Of a stretch of 64,000 nucleotides of DNA, positions 45,056 to 54,894 are shown piece by piece. A program made the translations under genes and the position numbers. Numbering within the stretch: the first letter of the stretch is position 1; every line of letters begins with the position of its first letter. Location: positions 1 to 64,000 of the forward strand of contig JAAUUT010000004.1 of assembly GCA_012031035.1 (NCBI GenBank), written 5' to 3'. The stretch comes from Candidatus Altimarinota bacterium (GTDB lineage Bacteria > Cyanobacteriota > Cyanobacteriia > Cyanobacteriales > Microcystaceae). The notes below the pieces were generated by a model. The model was not told the DNA's origin. It did not search any database and saw nothing but the letters and a program-made list of their open reading frames with translations.

Positions 45056-46390
45056 TTATAAAATTTTCCGTCCTGTCAATATTTGTCTAACTTCTAACAT
45101 GGCAGAATAAGTAGGAAGAATATGTAAGGTTTCATCGGAGGGAGTGCATTCGAGAGCAGAAGCGATCGCTTCTTCTAAATCTTCTGTAACGATTAAGCGA
45201 TCGCCATCGATCTGCGTTTGGCTATATTGCAAGCGCAATGCCATATCATAAACGCGATCGCCGCTTACGATTAACGTCCCGCCGGATTCGACTAGCTTTT
45301 CTGTATCTACGTCCCAAATCCAGGAAACATCAGTCCCGTCGGGAATGCGATCGTTTAACACCATTAGTGTAGTAGAAGCCATTCCCCTAGCCTTTATTTC
45401 ATTGACCGTCCGAATAGTTTCGTTCATGCCGACTGGATTTTTAGATAATAAAATTCTGACGTGTTTGCCGTTAACCGTTAATTCTTCAGCCCTACCAAAT
45501 GCCGCTTTGAAGTCTTTAATCGTCTCAAAAATATCGTTTGTCTCGATGCCAATTTCTTGAGCGACTAAGCCAGCCGCCAGGGTATTGTATTTGTTATAAA
45601 CGCCGATGAGAATTTGCGGCCAATCCTGGCTGTTAGTTGCCTGTTGACTCTTGCGAAAACTGCATTCAGGACAGTGATAATCGCCCAAATGAGACAAATA
45701 AACGCCTTTGTATTGCAAAGGATGCCCGCAGCTAGGACAGTAAATCGAGTCTACAGCGTGGGGAATGGCATCGAGATAAAGGGAAGATTCGCTTAAGCCA
45801 AAAAATCGGACTTTTTGGGGTAGCTGTTGTCCTAAATAAGAAAGCGTGGGATCGTCTGCATTGAGGATGACAAAAGTATCTTGAGGAAGGGGCGCGATCG
45901 CATCTTGCCAGCGTCTGCTAATCGTATCGACTTCTCCATAGCGATCGAGTTGGTCGCGAAACAGGTTTAAGCCTAAGATAAAGCGGGGCTGACATTCTCG
46001 CAGTACAAGAGGTAAGACGTTTTCATCGACTTCTAGGATGGCGAAATCGGCTTGCAATTGACCGATGAGATTGCTATTGCCCAAGAGGGCGGTAATGAGT
46101 CCGTTGAGTAAATTTGCACCCGTTTCGTTATGGGCGACTTTCCAACCTCGATCTTCAAGAATCGATCGCAACAACAACGAGGTTGTGGTTTTGCCATTCG
46201 TTCCAACTACTAAAATAACGCCTTGTTTGACCTGTTCGCACAACAGCGAGAGTAACTGAGGATGCAGGCGACGGGCGATTTCTCCTGGTAGGACGCTTGC
46301 TGCGCCGAGACGCAACCAACGAACGACCGCAGTGACGGTTTTGGCGACTCCAACGGCTAGGGCTAAACGCAATCTATCTAAAAATTTCAT
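45056..46390 (-). CDS. murT: MurT-like Mur ligase (lipid II isoglutaminyl synthase subunit)
   Basis: 444 residues. Mur ligase P-loop VVGTNGKTTTSLLLRSIL at about residue 62, DRYGEVDTISRRW, and the MurT zinc-ribbon CPSCGHPLQYKGVYLSHLGDYHCPEC near 220. The C-terminal DUF1727 domain is recognisable (LLSKNPVGMNETIRTV, VLNDRIPDGTDVSWIWDVD). MurT acts with the amidase GatD to amidate D-glutamate of lipid II. GatD is not encoded next to it here. The gene is divergent from the AGCS symporter with 57 bases between. Confidence 0.9.
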   Translation of the reverse strand: MKFLDRLRLALAVGVAKTVTAVVRWLRLGAASVLPGEIARRLHPQLLSLLCEQVKQGVILVVGTNGKTTTSLLLRSILEDRGWKVAHNETGANLLNGLITALLGNSNLIGQLQADFAILEVDENVLPLVLRECQPRFILGLNLFRDQLDRYGEVDTISRRWQDAIAPLPQDTFVILNADDPTLSYLGQQLPQKVRFFGLSESSLYLDAIPHAVDSIYCPSCGHPLQYKGVYLSHLGDYHCPECSFRKSQQATNSQDWPQILIGVYNKYNTLAAGLVAQEIGIETNDIFETIKDFKAAFGRAEELTVNGKHVRILLSKNPVGMNETIRTVNEIKARGMASTTLMVLNDRIPDGTDVSWIWDVDTEKLVESGGTLIVSGDRVYDMALRLQYSQTQIDGDRLIVTEDLEEAIASALECTPSDETLHILPTYSAMLEVRQILTGRKIL

Positions 46391-46447
46391 AAAATTAACA
46401 GCAACCCCTGAATTTAACCTAACTTTACAATACGGGAAGTAGTTTTA

Positions 46448-47944
46448 GTGGCAATCTCTTTGGAATCTATTGATGCAGTCTTTTCGGGAATGGTTGCCGC
46501 AACAGAAAAAATCCTTTTCTTTTCTGTAGGTAATATTCCTCTAATTATCCTCTGGATGTTGGCAGGAGGCATTTTTTTTACCTTCCGTACAGGTTTTATT
46601 AGTATTCGAGGTTTTACTCATGCAGTGCAAATAATCTGTGGCAAGGATGATGCTAGCCATCACGAAGGCGATTTATCTTCCTACCAAGCGCTAGCAACAG
46701 CGCTATCGGGAAGCGTAGGGTTAGGTAATATTGCGGGAGTTGCGATCGCAATTCAAATGGGAGGGCCGGGTGCTGTTTTTTGGATGACGGTTGCAGCTTT
46801 GTTGGGGATGTCGAGTAAGTTTGTCGAATGCACCTTGGGGATGAAATACCGGACTGTTAATCCCGATGGTAGCTTGGCTGGCGGCCCGATGTATTATCTT
46901 GCTGGGGGGTTATCGGATCTGGGATTGCCGAAATTAGGCAAGATTCTGGCGCTTTTCTTTGCTTTTTTTGGTATTGGGGCTGCTTTGGGCGGCGGTAATA
47001 TGTTTCAATCCAATCAGGCATTTGCTGCTTTAGCGAATGCGATGCCATTGGCGAGAGATTATGATTGGTTATTTGGGATTTGTGCGGCTTTTTTAGTTGG
47101 ATTGGTAATTTTGGGCGGTATAAATCGCATCAGTGCGGTTGCTAGTCGATTAATTCCAACGATGGTGACAATTTATATCGTCGCTTGTTTGTGGGTGTTG
47201 GGAATGAAATTTACCGAGATTCCTAGTGCAATAATGCTTATCCTCGAACGAGGAATGTCTCCTGAAGCATTAACAGGCGGTTTAGTCGGTGCATTAGTTC
47301 AAGGGATTCGCCGCAGTGCCTTTTCTAATAATGCTGGATTGGGATTTGCCGCGATCGCCCATGCAACTGCCAAAATGAAAGAACCCGTTAGAGAGGGCAT
47401 TGTGGCTATTCTCGAACCGTTTGTCGATACGGTGGTTATTTGTAATTTAACGGCTTTGGTGGTTATTATTAGCGGGATGTACGGTTCTCAAACCCTAGAA
47501 GTTGGTTCGGGTTCGGAAATTGTTGCTTTAGCGTTTGGAACGGTTATCGATTGGTTTGGATTGTTGTTAACCGTTATTATCTTTCTATTTGCCTTCTCGA
47601 CGACGATCGCCTGGAGTTATTATGGAGAACGTTGCTGGGCGTATTTATTCGGCGAATCTAGCGTTGGTATTTTTAAGCTTCTGTTTCTGTTGTGCATCTT
47701 TGGGGGTGCGGTAGTAAATTTAGGCGCGATCGTTGATTTTAGCGATATGATGTTGCTAGCAACAGCAATTCCTAATCTTATCGGTTGCATTCTTTTATCA
47801 GGAAAAGTTGTTGTTGATTTACGGAATTATTGGAAATTTGAGCGATTGACTTTGCCGCTTCCCTTAGAACGATCGCAAAGGGAATTTCAAAACTTTGCAA
47901 CAACTTCACAAGCGACTATCGACAAAACAATAACCCCTGAATAA
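46448..47944 (+). CDS. alanine/glycine:cation symporter (AGCS) family
   Basis: 498 residues with about ten membrane helices. GTG at 46448 is the start. AGCS signatures are SGSVGLGNIAGVAIAIQMGGPGAVFWM, GMSSKFVECTLGMKYR, GGPMYYLAGGL and the late QGIRRSAFSNNAGLGFAAIAHA. It should couple Na+ (or H+) to uptake of alanine or glycine. The C-terminal 25 residues are polar. It appears to be intact. The upstream gap with murT is short, so the promoters may overlap. Confidence 0.93.
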   Translation: MAISLESIDAVFSGMVAATEKILFFSVGNIPLIILWMLAGGIFFTFRTGFISIRGFTHAVQIICGKDDASHHEGDLSSYQALATALSGSVGLGNIAGVAIAIQMGGPGAVFWMTVAALLGMSSKFVECTLGMKYRTVNPDGSLAGGPMYYLAGGLSDLGLPKLGKILALFFAFFGIGAALGGGNMFQSNQAFAALANAMPLARDYDWLFGICAAFLVGLVILGGINRISAVASRLIPTMVTIYIVACLWVLGMKFTEIPSAIMLILERGMSPEALTGGLVGALVQGIRRSAFSNNAGLGFAAIAHATAKMKEPVREGIVAILEPFVDTVVICNLTALVVIISGMYGSQTLEVGSGSEIVALAFGTVIDWFGLLLTVIIFLFAFSTTIAWSYYGERCWAYLFGESSVGIFKLLFLLCIFGGAVVNLGAIVDFSDMMLLATAIPNLIGCILLSGKVVVDLRNYWKFERLTLPLPLERSQREFQNFATTSQATIDKTITPE

Positions 47945-47996
47945 GATGGAAACAAAATGCTGATAATTTCCTAAGAAAAGTGCATTCAATTCTCTT

Positions 47997-48954
47997 ATGG
48001 CAACCTTGGCAGCAAAATTGCCTAAATATTCTCTAATTATTCCAATTTATAACGAGCAAGAAACGATTTCAGAAATGTATCGGCGAGTGAGTGCCGTAAT
48101 GGATCGTTTAGATGGTGAAACAGAATTAGTTTTAATTAATGATGGCAGTCGCGATAAGTCGCTATCAATGCTGCGAGAGTTACACCAACGAGACAAACGT
48201 GTCTGTTATCTAAGCTTTGCGCGAAACTTCGGACATCAAATTGCCGTAACTGCGGGACTAAATTTTGTCAGAGGGCAAGTCATTATTATTTTAGATGCCG
48301 ATCTTCAAGATCCGCCAGAATTAATCCCCGATATACTTGAAAAATGGCGACAAGGTTATCAAGTAGTTTACGCGCAAAGAACCAAGCGTCGCAAGGAAAG
48401 TTGGTTTAAACGTTTTATGGCGTTTTCCTTTTATCGTCTGCTAAAATCTCTTGCCGATGTCGATATTCCTACCGATACGGGGGGATTTTTGCTTGATGGA
48501 TCGTTCGGTCGTTGATTTGCTCAATCAGATGCCAGAACGCAACCGCTACATTCGAGGATTGAGATCTTGGGTAGGTTTCCAACAAACCGCAATTCAATTC
48601 GAGCGCGATCCTCGCTTTGCTGGAGAGGTAAAATATACTTTTCGTAAATCATTATCTTTAGCTATTAACAGCCTTGTTTCCTTTTCTAGAGTACCTCTAC
48701 GTATCGCTAGTTATATGGGTCTAATTTCGGCAGCTTTTTCGATTGTAATGGCGTGTTTGGTACTGTATTGGCGATTAGTCGAACCAAATTCTCCCGTGAC
48801 TGGATTTGCTACGATCGCGATCGCGGTGTTTTTTATCGGATCTGTTCAGCTTATTTGTATTGGGATCTTAGGCGAATATATCGGTCGCATTTATGAAGAA
48901 GTCAAAGGTAGACCGCTTTATACTTTAGCGGAAGTGGGAGGCTTCGATCGATAA
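47997..48954 (+). CDS. family 2 glycosyltransferase, polyprenyl-phosphate type (one frameshift)
   Basis: Frame 1 (47997-48515) has the GT-A core: [33 protein letters not shown] and [14 protein letters not shown]. It runs to DIPTDTG, where the G run 48479-48484 has one base too many. With five Gs, [32 protein letters not shown] follows, and frame 2 continues to 48954 with two membrane helices near the C-terminus ([19 protein letters not shown]). This is the DPM1/GtrB type: it transfers a sugar to a polyprenyl phosphate at the inner membrane. It precedes a large membrane protein, a possible user of the lipid-linked sugar. Confidence 0.85.
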
Positions 48955-49066
48955 GCTAATAAGCGTTTCAATTTCCTATTTTTCAACTAGCTAAATTTAT
49001 CTCAATCTCTTTGCTGTTCCCTATTCCTTCTCAATAGGTTAATTATTATTAAGGACGATAAGAAGT

Positions 49067-51169
49067 TTGGTAGAGCAAAAATTATTCCGACAAAAAATCG
49101 TTATCGATCTTTTTTTACTGACAGGATTAATTCTAGTCACTGCTGCGATCGCGACTCTTTATATATCAAATGAAAAGTTTTTTTACTTTTGGGATTTTGC
49201 ACATTATTCTAGCAAGACTAGTGAAGTTGTTGAAAATTTTCGCCAGTCACCGCCTCAAGCAATTAAAATATTTTTCAAGTCTCTTTCAGATGACTACAGT
49301 CAATTATTTTGTCTGCTTTTAGTTCCCTTTATTTTTGTCTTTGGGGATTCACGAATTGTTTATATTGTTAGTAGCGCTCTCGTCTATATAGTACCATTTA
49401 GTCTAGTCATGGGAATGCTAGCTACTAAAATTATTCCCGCGCATCCTCGTATTGTTTTTTGGTCAACTGCTTTTTTAACACTATTAATCCCCCCGACTTG
49501 GCTCTCAACGCTACAGGGATACCCCGATATTGGTGCAGCCGTTCTTATTGGTTTGGCAATTCTTGTTTATCTAAAAGATATAAAACTTAAATTTTGGTGG
49601 CAAACACCGTTGATTGGAGTTTTGTTAGCATTAGCTATTTTATTTCGTCGTCATTTTGCTTATGGTGCAAGAGCTTTTTTGATAGCCATGATTTTGCAAG
49701 GCTTAATAATCTTTGTAATTGAACGACGAAAGTTTTCCAGAAAAGCTTTTAAAAATTTTTGCAGGTATAATATTCTTGTCAGTTTAATTGTTATAACTAG
49801 CGTAATTATTTTAACAATAGTAGCTCCAAAATTTATAGAAAGAATTATTACTACTGACTATCGTATACTTTATGCTTCATACGAAAGATCGTTAATGGTT
49901 AGTTTTCAGTTTTACGGAAAAGCTTATGGTTTGCTGACTTGGATTTTAACAATTTTAGGATTCTTTGTAGGAATCTTAACTCATGTACTTGTTCGACCAG
50001 CTAGTTCTTTTATTATTATCTTTGGCGGATTTTCACTAATTCAATGGAGTCTTTTTTCAAGACAACTGGGAGTGCATTATACAAACCATTTTACGTTTTT
50101 TGTTGTTTTAGGGATAGTTTCATTATTTTGGACGATTTGGCTAACGATTCAAGAAAATAAACGCTTATTGATTTTAGTTTTTGGAATTTTACTACTTTTT
50201 ATTAATGTTGTAATTGCACTTACTCCTATCCCAATTTCTAATAATTTATCTTCTTTTTTATTCGCAAAAAACAATCCTCCGCTTGTGCGAAAAAATTATG
50301 ATAAGTTTGTGGATTTTATTAAATATCTTCGAGAAATATCAGTTGAAGAAAAAGCTATTTATATTGCTTCTTCTTCAAAAATTTTAAATGACAGCTTAGT
50401 TAGAAAAGCCGAAGAACAATTATATGGAAAAAATAACCGGCAATTAAAAGTTTTAAAAACTCCACATATTGATTCTAGAGACTTTTATCCACTCAAGGAA
50501 ATTTTACAATCTCAATATGCGATCGTTGTCAATCCATTTCAACATTTTTTACCAGCTAAAGAACAGGATGTTGTAAAAGTAATTGTAGATGCTTTCGCCG
50601 AAAACTGGAAAATTGCACAAGATTTTAAGCGCTTGCCCCAGCAATTTAAATTAGATAAAAATGTTGTTGCTACTATCTATCAGCGAACTCGTCCAACCTC
50701 TATACCTACTATCTTAAATACTATCAATCTCATGCAGGAGCGAATTCAACCTCTACCAGGAAAAGAGTCAAATTGGCTAGTTATTGACCAACAAAATAAA
50801 AGCGAATTTTTATTAAGCAAAAACAAAACAATTAATTTAAAAACGTCATTTGGAAAAAATACAGTGACTTTGCTCTACTTTGGTTTTCTGCCAAAAGTTA
50901 TTACTATTAATGGAAACAATCAATATTCAAAGTGTATAGAATTTGAAGAGTTTTCTTTAAAATTAAAAGTTTTAAATAAGGTAGGAAATGTTATTAATGC
51001 TAAAGAATTGACTTATTCTGCTCGAAACTCTATTGATTTTCCTTTGGAAATTTCGAGTAAAGAAGCAGCTTATTTAATCCTTGAATTTCAAGGTCATAAT
51101 AAGAGTAATAATAAAAGTTATTGTTCTGTACATATCAGAAATCTAGCAGTAGCAAATTCAAAAGAGTAA
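49067..51169 (+). CDS. large multi-span membrane protein, probable GT-C glycosyltransferase
   Basis: 700 residues starting at TTG 49067. About eleven membrane helices occupy residues 10-400 (IDLFLLTGLILVTAAIATLY at the start, ILILVFGILLLFINVVIAL late). FWDFAHYSS near residue 45 lies where GT-C enzymes have their acidic catalytic loop. A 300-residue soluble C-terminal part follows. The sequence is rich in Lys, Ile and Phe and lower in GC than neighbouring genes, which may indicate transfer. It follows the GT2 gene, a common pairing, so a role in moving a lipid-linked sugar onto an acceptor is inferred. Confidence 0.6.
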   Translation: MVEQKLFRQKIVIDLFLLTGLILVTAAIATLYISNEKFFYFWDFAHYSSKTSEVVENFRQSPPQAIKIFFKSLSDDYSQLFCLLLVPFIFVFGDSRIVYIVSSALVYIVPFSLVMGMLATKIIPAHPRIVFWSTAFLTLLIPPTWLSTLQGYPDIGAAVLIGLAILVYLKDIKLKFWWQTPLIGVLLALAILFRRHFAYGARAFLIAMILQGLIIFVIERRKFSRKAFKNFCRYNILVSLIVITSVIILTIVAPKFIERIITTDYRILYASYERSLMVSFQFYGKAYGLLTWILTILGFFVGILTHVLVRPASSFIIIFGGFSLIQWSLFSRQLGVHYTNHFTFFVVLGIVSLFWTIWLTIQENKRLLILVFGILLLFINVVIALTPIPISNNLSSFLFAKNNPPLVRKNYDKFVDFIKYLREISVEEKAIYIASSSKILNDSLVRKAEEQLYGKNNRQLKVLKTPHIDSRDFYPLKEILQSQYAIVVNPFQHFLPAKEQDVVKVIVDAFAENWKIAQDFKRLPQQFKLDKNVVATIYQRTRPTSIPTILNTINLMQERIQPLPGKESNWLVIDQQNKSEFLLSKNKTINLKTSFGKNTVTLLYFGFLPKVITINGNNQYSKCIEFEEFSLKLKVLNKVGNVINAKELTYSARNSIDFPLEISSKEAAYLILEFQGHNKSNNKSYCSVHIRNLAVANSKE

Positions 51170-51271
51170 ATGTCAATACAGTTAACTAAACTGCGATAGC
51201 GCTACACTTTACTATCGATGTCGTTCGGCATACAGTAAAAATATTGCCGTTTCAGAAAGAGCTACTCATCA

Positions 51272-53362
51272 ATGCGACTGCCAAATCAGCGATGGCGTAT
51301 TTCAGATACTAACCCCGAACGTGTCAGTGGACTGGTGGAAAATACCGGACTCTCGCCGCTTTTAGCACAGGTGTTGATTAATCGACAGATTGAAACGCCA
51401 GAACTAGCGCAAGTATATATCAACCCAGAATCTCAACCCCTGCCATCCCCGCTAGAAGAATTTCGAGATTTGGCAATTAGCGTGACGCTACTCGAAGAAG
51501 CGATCGCAACTAACGATAAAATTGCTATCTGCGGCGATTATGATGCCGATGGCATGACCAGTACAGCCTTATTATTACGCGCGCTGCGATACTTGGGAGC
51601 GGATGTAGATTATGCTATTCCCAGTCGCATGAAAGATGGTTATGGCATCAACGTGCGAATTGTTGAAGAATTTGCCAATGCAGGCATAGGAATTATTCTA
51701 ACCGTCGATAACGGAATTTCTGCCTACGAACCTGTTGCTAGAGCAGTTGAGTTAGGAATGGGAGTTATTATAACCGATCACCACGATCTCCCAGAAAAAC
51801 TACCTCCCGCTCATGCCATTCTCAATCCCAAACTCATCCCAGAATCTTCTCCCTATCGAGGACTCGCAGGAGTCGGCGTTGCCTATATTTTAGCAATGAC
51901 TCTGGCTCAAAATATGGGAGGCTCCCAAGAATTAAGCGATTTATTACTCGAACTCTTTACGCTAGGAACAATTGCAGATCTCGCGCCTTTGGTGGGAGTT
52001 AACCGCCGTTGGTTAAAACGGGGGTTAGGTAAATTACCCAAATCCCAATTGACGGGAGTACAAGAACTCATCAAAGTAGCAGGAGTCCGCGACACGCAAA
52101 AACAGTTAAAACCAGACGATATTGGTTTTAAATTAGGGCCTCGGATCAATGCTGTCGGACGTATTGGCGACCCGCAAATCGTTATCGAATTGCTAACGAC
52201 TGACAATCCCGGACTCGCCTACGGACGCGCGATGCAATGCGAACAACTTAACAGTCAACGTCAAAGATTTTGCGAACAAATTGAAGGAGATGCGATCGCA
52301 TTAATTGAAAAAACGCCGATTCCTTGGAAGCGCGATCGCGTTTTAGTAGTCGTTAAAAAAGATTGGCATCATGGCGTTATTGGAATTGTTGCTTCTCGTT
52401 TAGTCGAACGCTACGGCGTTCCAGTTTTTATTGCTACGTATGAAGAAGAAAATCCTTCTGCAATAAGAGGTTCAGCTAGAGGAATCGAAGAATTTAATGT
52501 TTTTGAAGCTTTAGATTATTGCCGCGATTTATTAGGAAAATTCGGGGGTCATAAAGCGGCGGGTGGCTTTAGTTTACTCGCACAAAACTTAGAAAGTTTC
52601 ATTCAAAGATTGAGTGATTTCGCTCATCAATGTCTCAACCCAGAACAACTTAAACCCCTCGTTAAAATTGATACTGAGGCGAATTTCGATCTCTTAACTC
52701 CCTATCTCTATCAACAAATCGATAGCTTACAACCTTGGGGAATCGGCAATGATTTTCCGATCTTTTGGACTCCTAATATCCGAGTAAAAGAACAGCAAAT
52801 TATTGGAAAAAATCATCTCAAACTGACCCTGGCGCAAGATGATAACGATACAGAAATAAAAGCGATCGCGTGGCGTTGGGGAGATTATTATCCATTACCG
52901 CATCGTGTAGATATTGCTTATAAATTGCAAGAAAATATATGGAATGGAAACAAAAATATTGAATTAGAGTTAGTAGGCATAAGACTATCAAATTCCGATG
53001 TTGCTGTTAATAGACGCATGAAGGATGAATGTCAGGTTTCAACGTCGGACTTTCGTAAGGGCGTTGGCGTAGCCCTCCCGACGGGAGTACGACTGAAACC
53101 CCCTACTTTTGACTTCAAAACGCCATACGACGATACAAAAGAAACGATTTTTGAATATCAAGGACGCACCTATGCTTGCAGTTGGCAAGAATCGTCAAAC
53201 GAATTGCAAATTAAAAACGATCGCGGCTATATATTAGCCGTAAATAGCCAGAAAAATACAGCTTTATTGGTCAATAACCACGCTTCTTCCCAAGAAATCG
53301 ATATGAGTCAACCTCATTACGCCAAACTCATCGATACTGCATTTGCCGTACTTAATCAGTAG
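51272..53362 (+). CDS. recJ: single-stranded-DNA-specific exonuclease RecJ
   Basis: 696 residues. The DHH phosphoesterase motifs are ICGDYDADGMTSTALLLRAL, VDNGISA and IITDHHDLPEKLP, with the DHHA1 part around GFKLGPRINAVGRIGDP and GKFGGHKAAGGFSL. RecJ digests single-stranded DNA 5' to 3' in recombination and repair. Around residue 590 the repeat-derived linker VSTSDFRKGVGVALPTGVRLK is inserted between RMKDECQ and PPTFDFK without breaking the frame. Downstream is a convergent NurA-domain gene. Confidence 0.95.
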   Translation: MRLPNQRWRISDTNPERVSGLVENTGLSPLLAQVLINRQIETPELAQVYINPESQPLPSPLEEFRDLAISVTLLEEAIATNDKIAICGDYDADGMTSTALLLRALRYLGADVDYAIPSRMKDGYGINVRIVEEFANAGIGIILTVDNGISAYEPVARAVELGMGVIITDHHDLPEKLPPAHAILNPKLIPESSPYRGLAGVGVAYILAMTLAQNMGGSQELSDLLLELFTLGTIADLAPLVGVNRRWLKRGLGKLPKSQLTGVQELIKVAGVRDTQKQLKPDDIGFKLGPRINAVGRIGDPQIVIELLTTDNPGLAYGRAMQCEQLNSQRQRFCEQIEGDAIALIEKTPIPWKRDRVLVVVKKDWHHGVIGIVASRLVERYGVPVFIATYEEENPSAIRGSARGIEEFNVFEALDYCRDLLGKFGGHKAAGGFSLLAQNLESFIQRLSDFAHQCLNPEQLKPLVKIDTEANFDLLTPYLYQQIDSLQPWGIGNDFPIFWTPNIRVKEQQIIGKNHLKLTLAQDDNDTEIKAIAWRWGDYYPLPHRVDIAYKLQENIWNGNKNIELELVGIRLSNSDVAVNRRMKDECQVSTSDFRKGVGVALPTGVRLKPPTFDFKTPYDDTKETIFEYQGRTYACSWQESSNELQIKNDRGYILAVNSQKNTALLVNNHASSQEIDMSQPHYAKLIDTAFAVLNQ
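53040..53100. repeat. interspersed repeat inserted in frame in recJ
   Basis: Contains GGGCGTTGGCGTAGCCC and the hairpin CTCCCG/CGGGAG, a known style of cyanobacterial repeat. Its translation is a Gly/Val-rich linker unlike the RecJ family. The frame remains open on both sides. Confidence 0.5.
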
Positions 53363-53487
53363 ATCGAGTACGTGGGCAAAAATTAAAGTTAGAATCTTCG
53401 TAGAGATCGCCTGCTCCAATCGAACATTTAGCTCGATAAATTGAAGATAATCGCTGCAAATATTTTAACTGGTCACTGGTCACTAAT

Positions 53488-54684
53488 TTAGGCAATACTG
53501 CCACGCTTGCGGGTTTCCTTATAAGAAACGCCCACATTTCTCATTCCCGCCCGAATCATCTGTTGTTCTAGTAAAGCAAAAAAACGAGCGCGATCGCCAC
53601 CTCTGACAACAGCTTGATTGTGCGCTTCTGCAAGGGCGATAGGATAGCCATATCCTTTATGTACTTGCGCTAAGACAATACTAAGAGATCGATCTAATAA
53701 CTCAACATCTTCTGCAACCCAGGCGGGAATTTCTACGCGAGCAATTTCTGTCCCCACATTAACATGACAAAAATAGACCCTCTGTGCGTCGCCATACAAA
53801 TCGAGAATGCGCGAGGAACTCCGCCATAAAGGGCCTCGCTGTCCTGGTTCTAAAATATATGCCCACAGCGTCGCATCTCTTAAAGGATCGATAACTTGAC
53901 AAGGCATCCGCTCCTCTTCAAGATTAGTACAGTTAGCAAGACAATTAGGACTATCGTGAGGACAAGCTTGCAAGCGCATAAAGTTCACTGCTTCCATACT
54001 ACGGGAAGCGCTAAGATATCCCAACAGGGGAATTTTGGCTTCTCTTAACTGCTTCAACGCTTCAAGAATGGGTAGTAAAATGCGATCGCGTGCTTCTAAG
54101 GGCAATCCATCTAAAAACCAATAAATCAAAGACCCATCCACTAAAGCAATATTGGGGTCGTAATGTGGCCCTGGCGGTTTAACCCAACGACAAGCCATTT
54201 CTGTAAGCATTTGCATTTCCAAACCGGTACGCCGATGTCCCATCCATTCTTCTGTACGAATCCCCCATTGTTTTGAGACAAACAAATCTTCTGGCTTGTA
54301 ATATACTTCGGGCAAACTGTCAAGGAGCGGATGCAAATTTTGTCCGTAATGTAACATCACGCGACCGACATTGATTAAATAACAATAAGCAATTTCGTGA
54401 TGAGAAGGAGCAATTTGCGAACCATCAGTTGCAAAAACGCTGTGGCGGTCGGGAGGAGAAGAAATAGTAATGCGAGTATCGAGGGGTTCGACGGGAACAG
54501 CAACGGAAAAAATCAAGCGATCGCGCCATTTTTGCTGTATTTCTATTAATTCTTCTTGTTTTGCTTGAGTTTCCATTAATAAGACTTGGGCGCGTTCTAA
54601 GCGTTGACGACTTGAAGCAACTTCTTTTTTAAAGTGTTGACTAATTCCAGGAATTTGTCCGGCAAGTTTGGCAAGATCGAGCAT
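53488..54684 (-). CDS. NurA domain protein
   Basis: 398 residues. The NurA nuclease signature is SVFATDGSQIAPSHHEIAYCYLINVG (about residue 80), and the domain spans to VDGSLIYWFLDGLP and IVLAQVHKGYGYPIALAEAHNQAVV. NurA nucleases resect DNA ends with the HerA helicase in archaea; in cyanobacteria only the fold is known. A coiled coil (SRQRLERAQVLLMETQAKQEELIEIQQKW) is N-terminal. It is convergent with recJ, two end-resection-type enzymes side by side. No HerA homologue is in the window. Confidence 0.85.
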   Translation of the reverse strand: MLDLAKLAGQIPGISQHFKKEVASSRQRLERAQVLLMETQAKQEELIEIQQKWRDRLIFSVAVPVEPLDTRITISSPPDRHSVFATDGSQIAPSHHEIAYCYLINVGRVMLHYGQNLHPLLDSLPEVYYKPEDLFVSKQWGIRTEEWMGHRRTGLEMQMLTEMACRWVKPPGPHYDPNIALVDGSLIYWFLDGLPLEARDRILLPILEALKQLREAKIPLLGYLSASRSMEAVNFMRLQACPHDSPNCLANCTNLEEERMPCQVIDPLRDATLWAYILEPGQRGPLWRSSSRILDLYGDAQRVYFCHVNVGTEIARVEIPAWVAEDVELLDRSLSIVLAQVHKGYGYPIALAEAHNQAVVRGGDRARFFALLEQQMIRAGMRNVGVSYKETRKRGSIA

Positions 54685-54894
54685 CGGACGTACGGCGATA
54701 AATACATTTATTATTCCTTATAGCACTTTTGAGAAAAAACACTTATCTTTATTCTTGAATGTAAATAGCGATCGCGAAGTAGATTAAGCAAGTGCATCAA
54801 ATTAATTTAGGAAAAATTGCTTACAGTGTAAATAAGACAAAATGGGGCATAATTATTATTTCGCTATGATATGGACTCATATTTTTAAATATAG

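Noticed and set aside
53352-53537. Minus-strand frame ending RAKCSIGAGDLYEDSNFNFCPRTRSTD between recJ and the NurA-domain gene
   Set aside because: The Cys-containing tail looks protein-like and might be a gene remnant, but the first half overlaps the NurA end in another frame and no family could be named.
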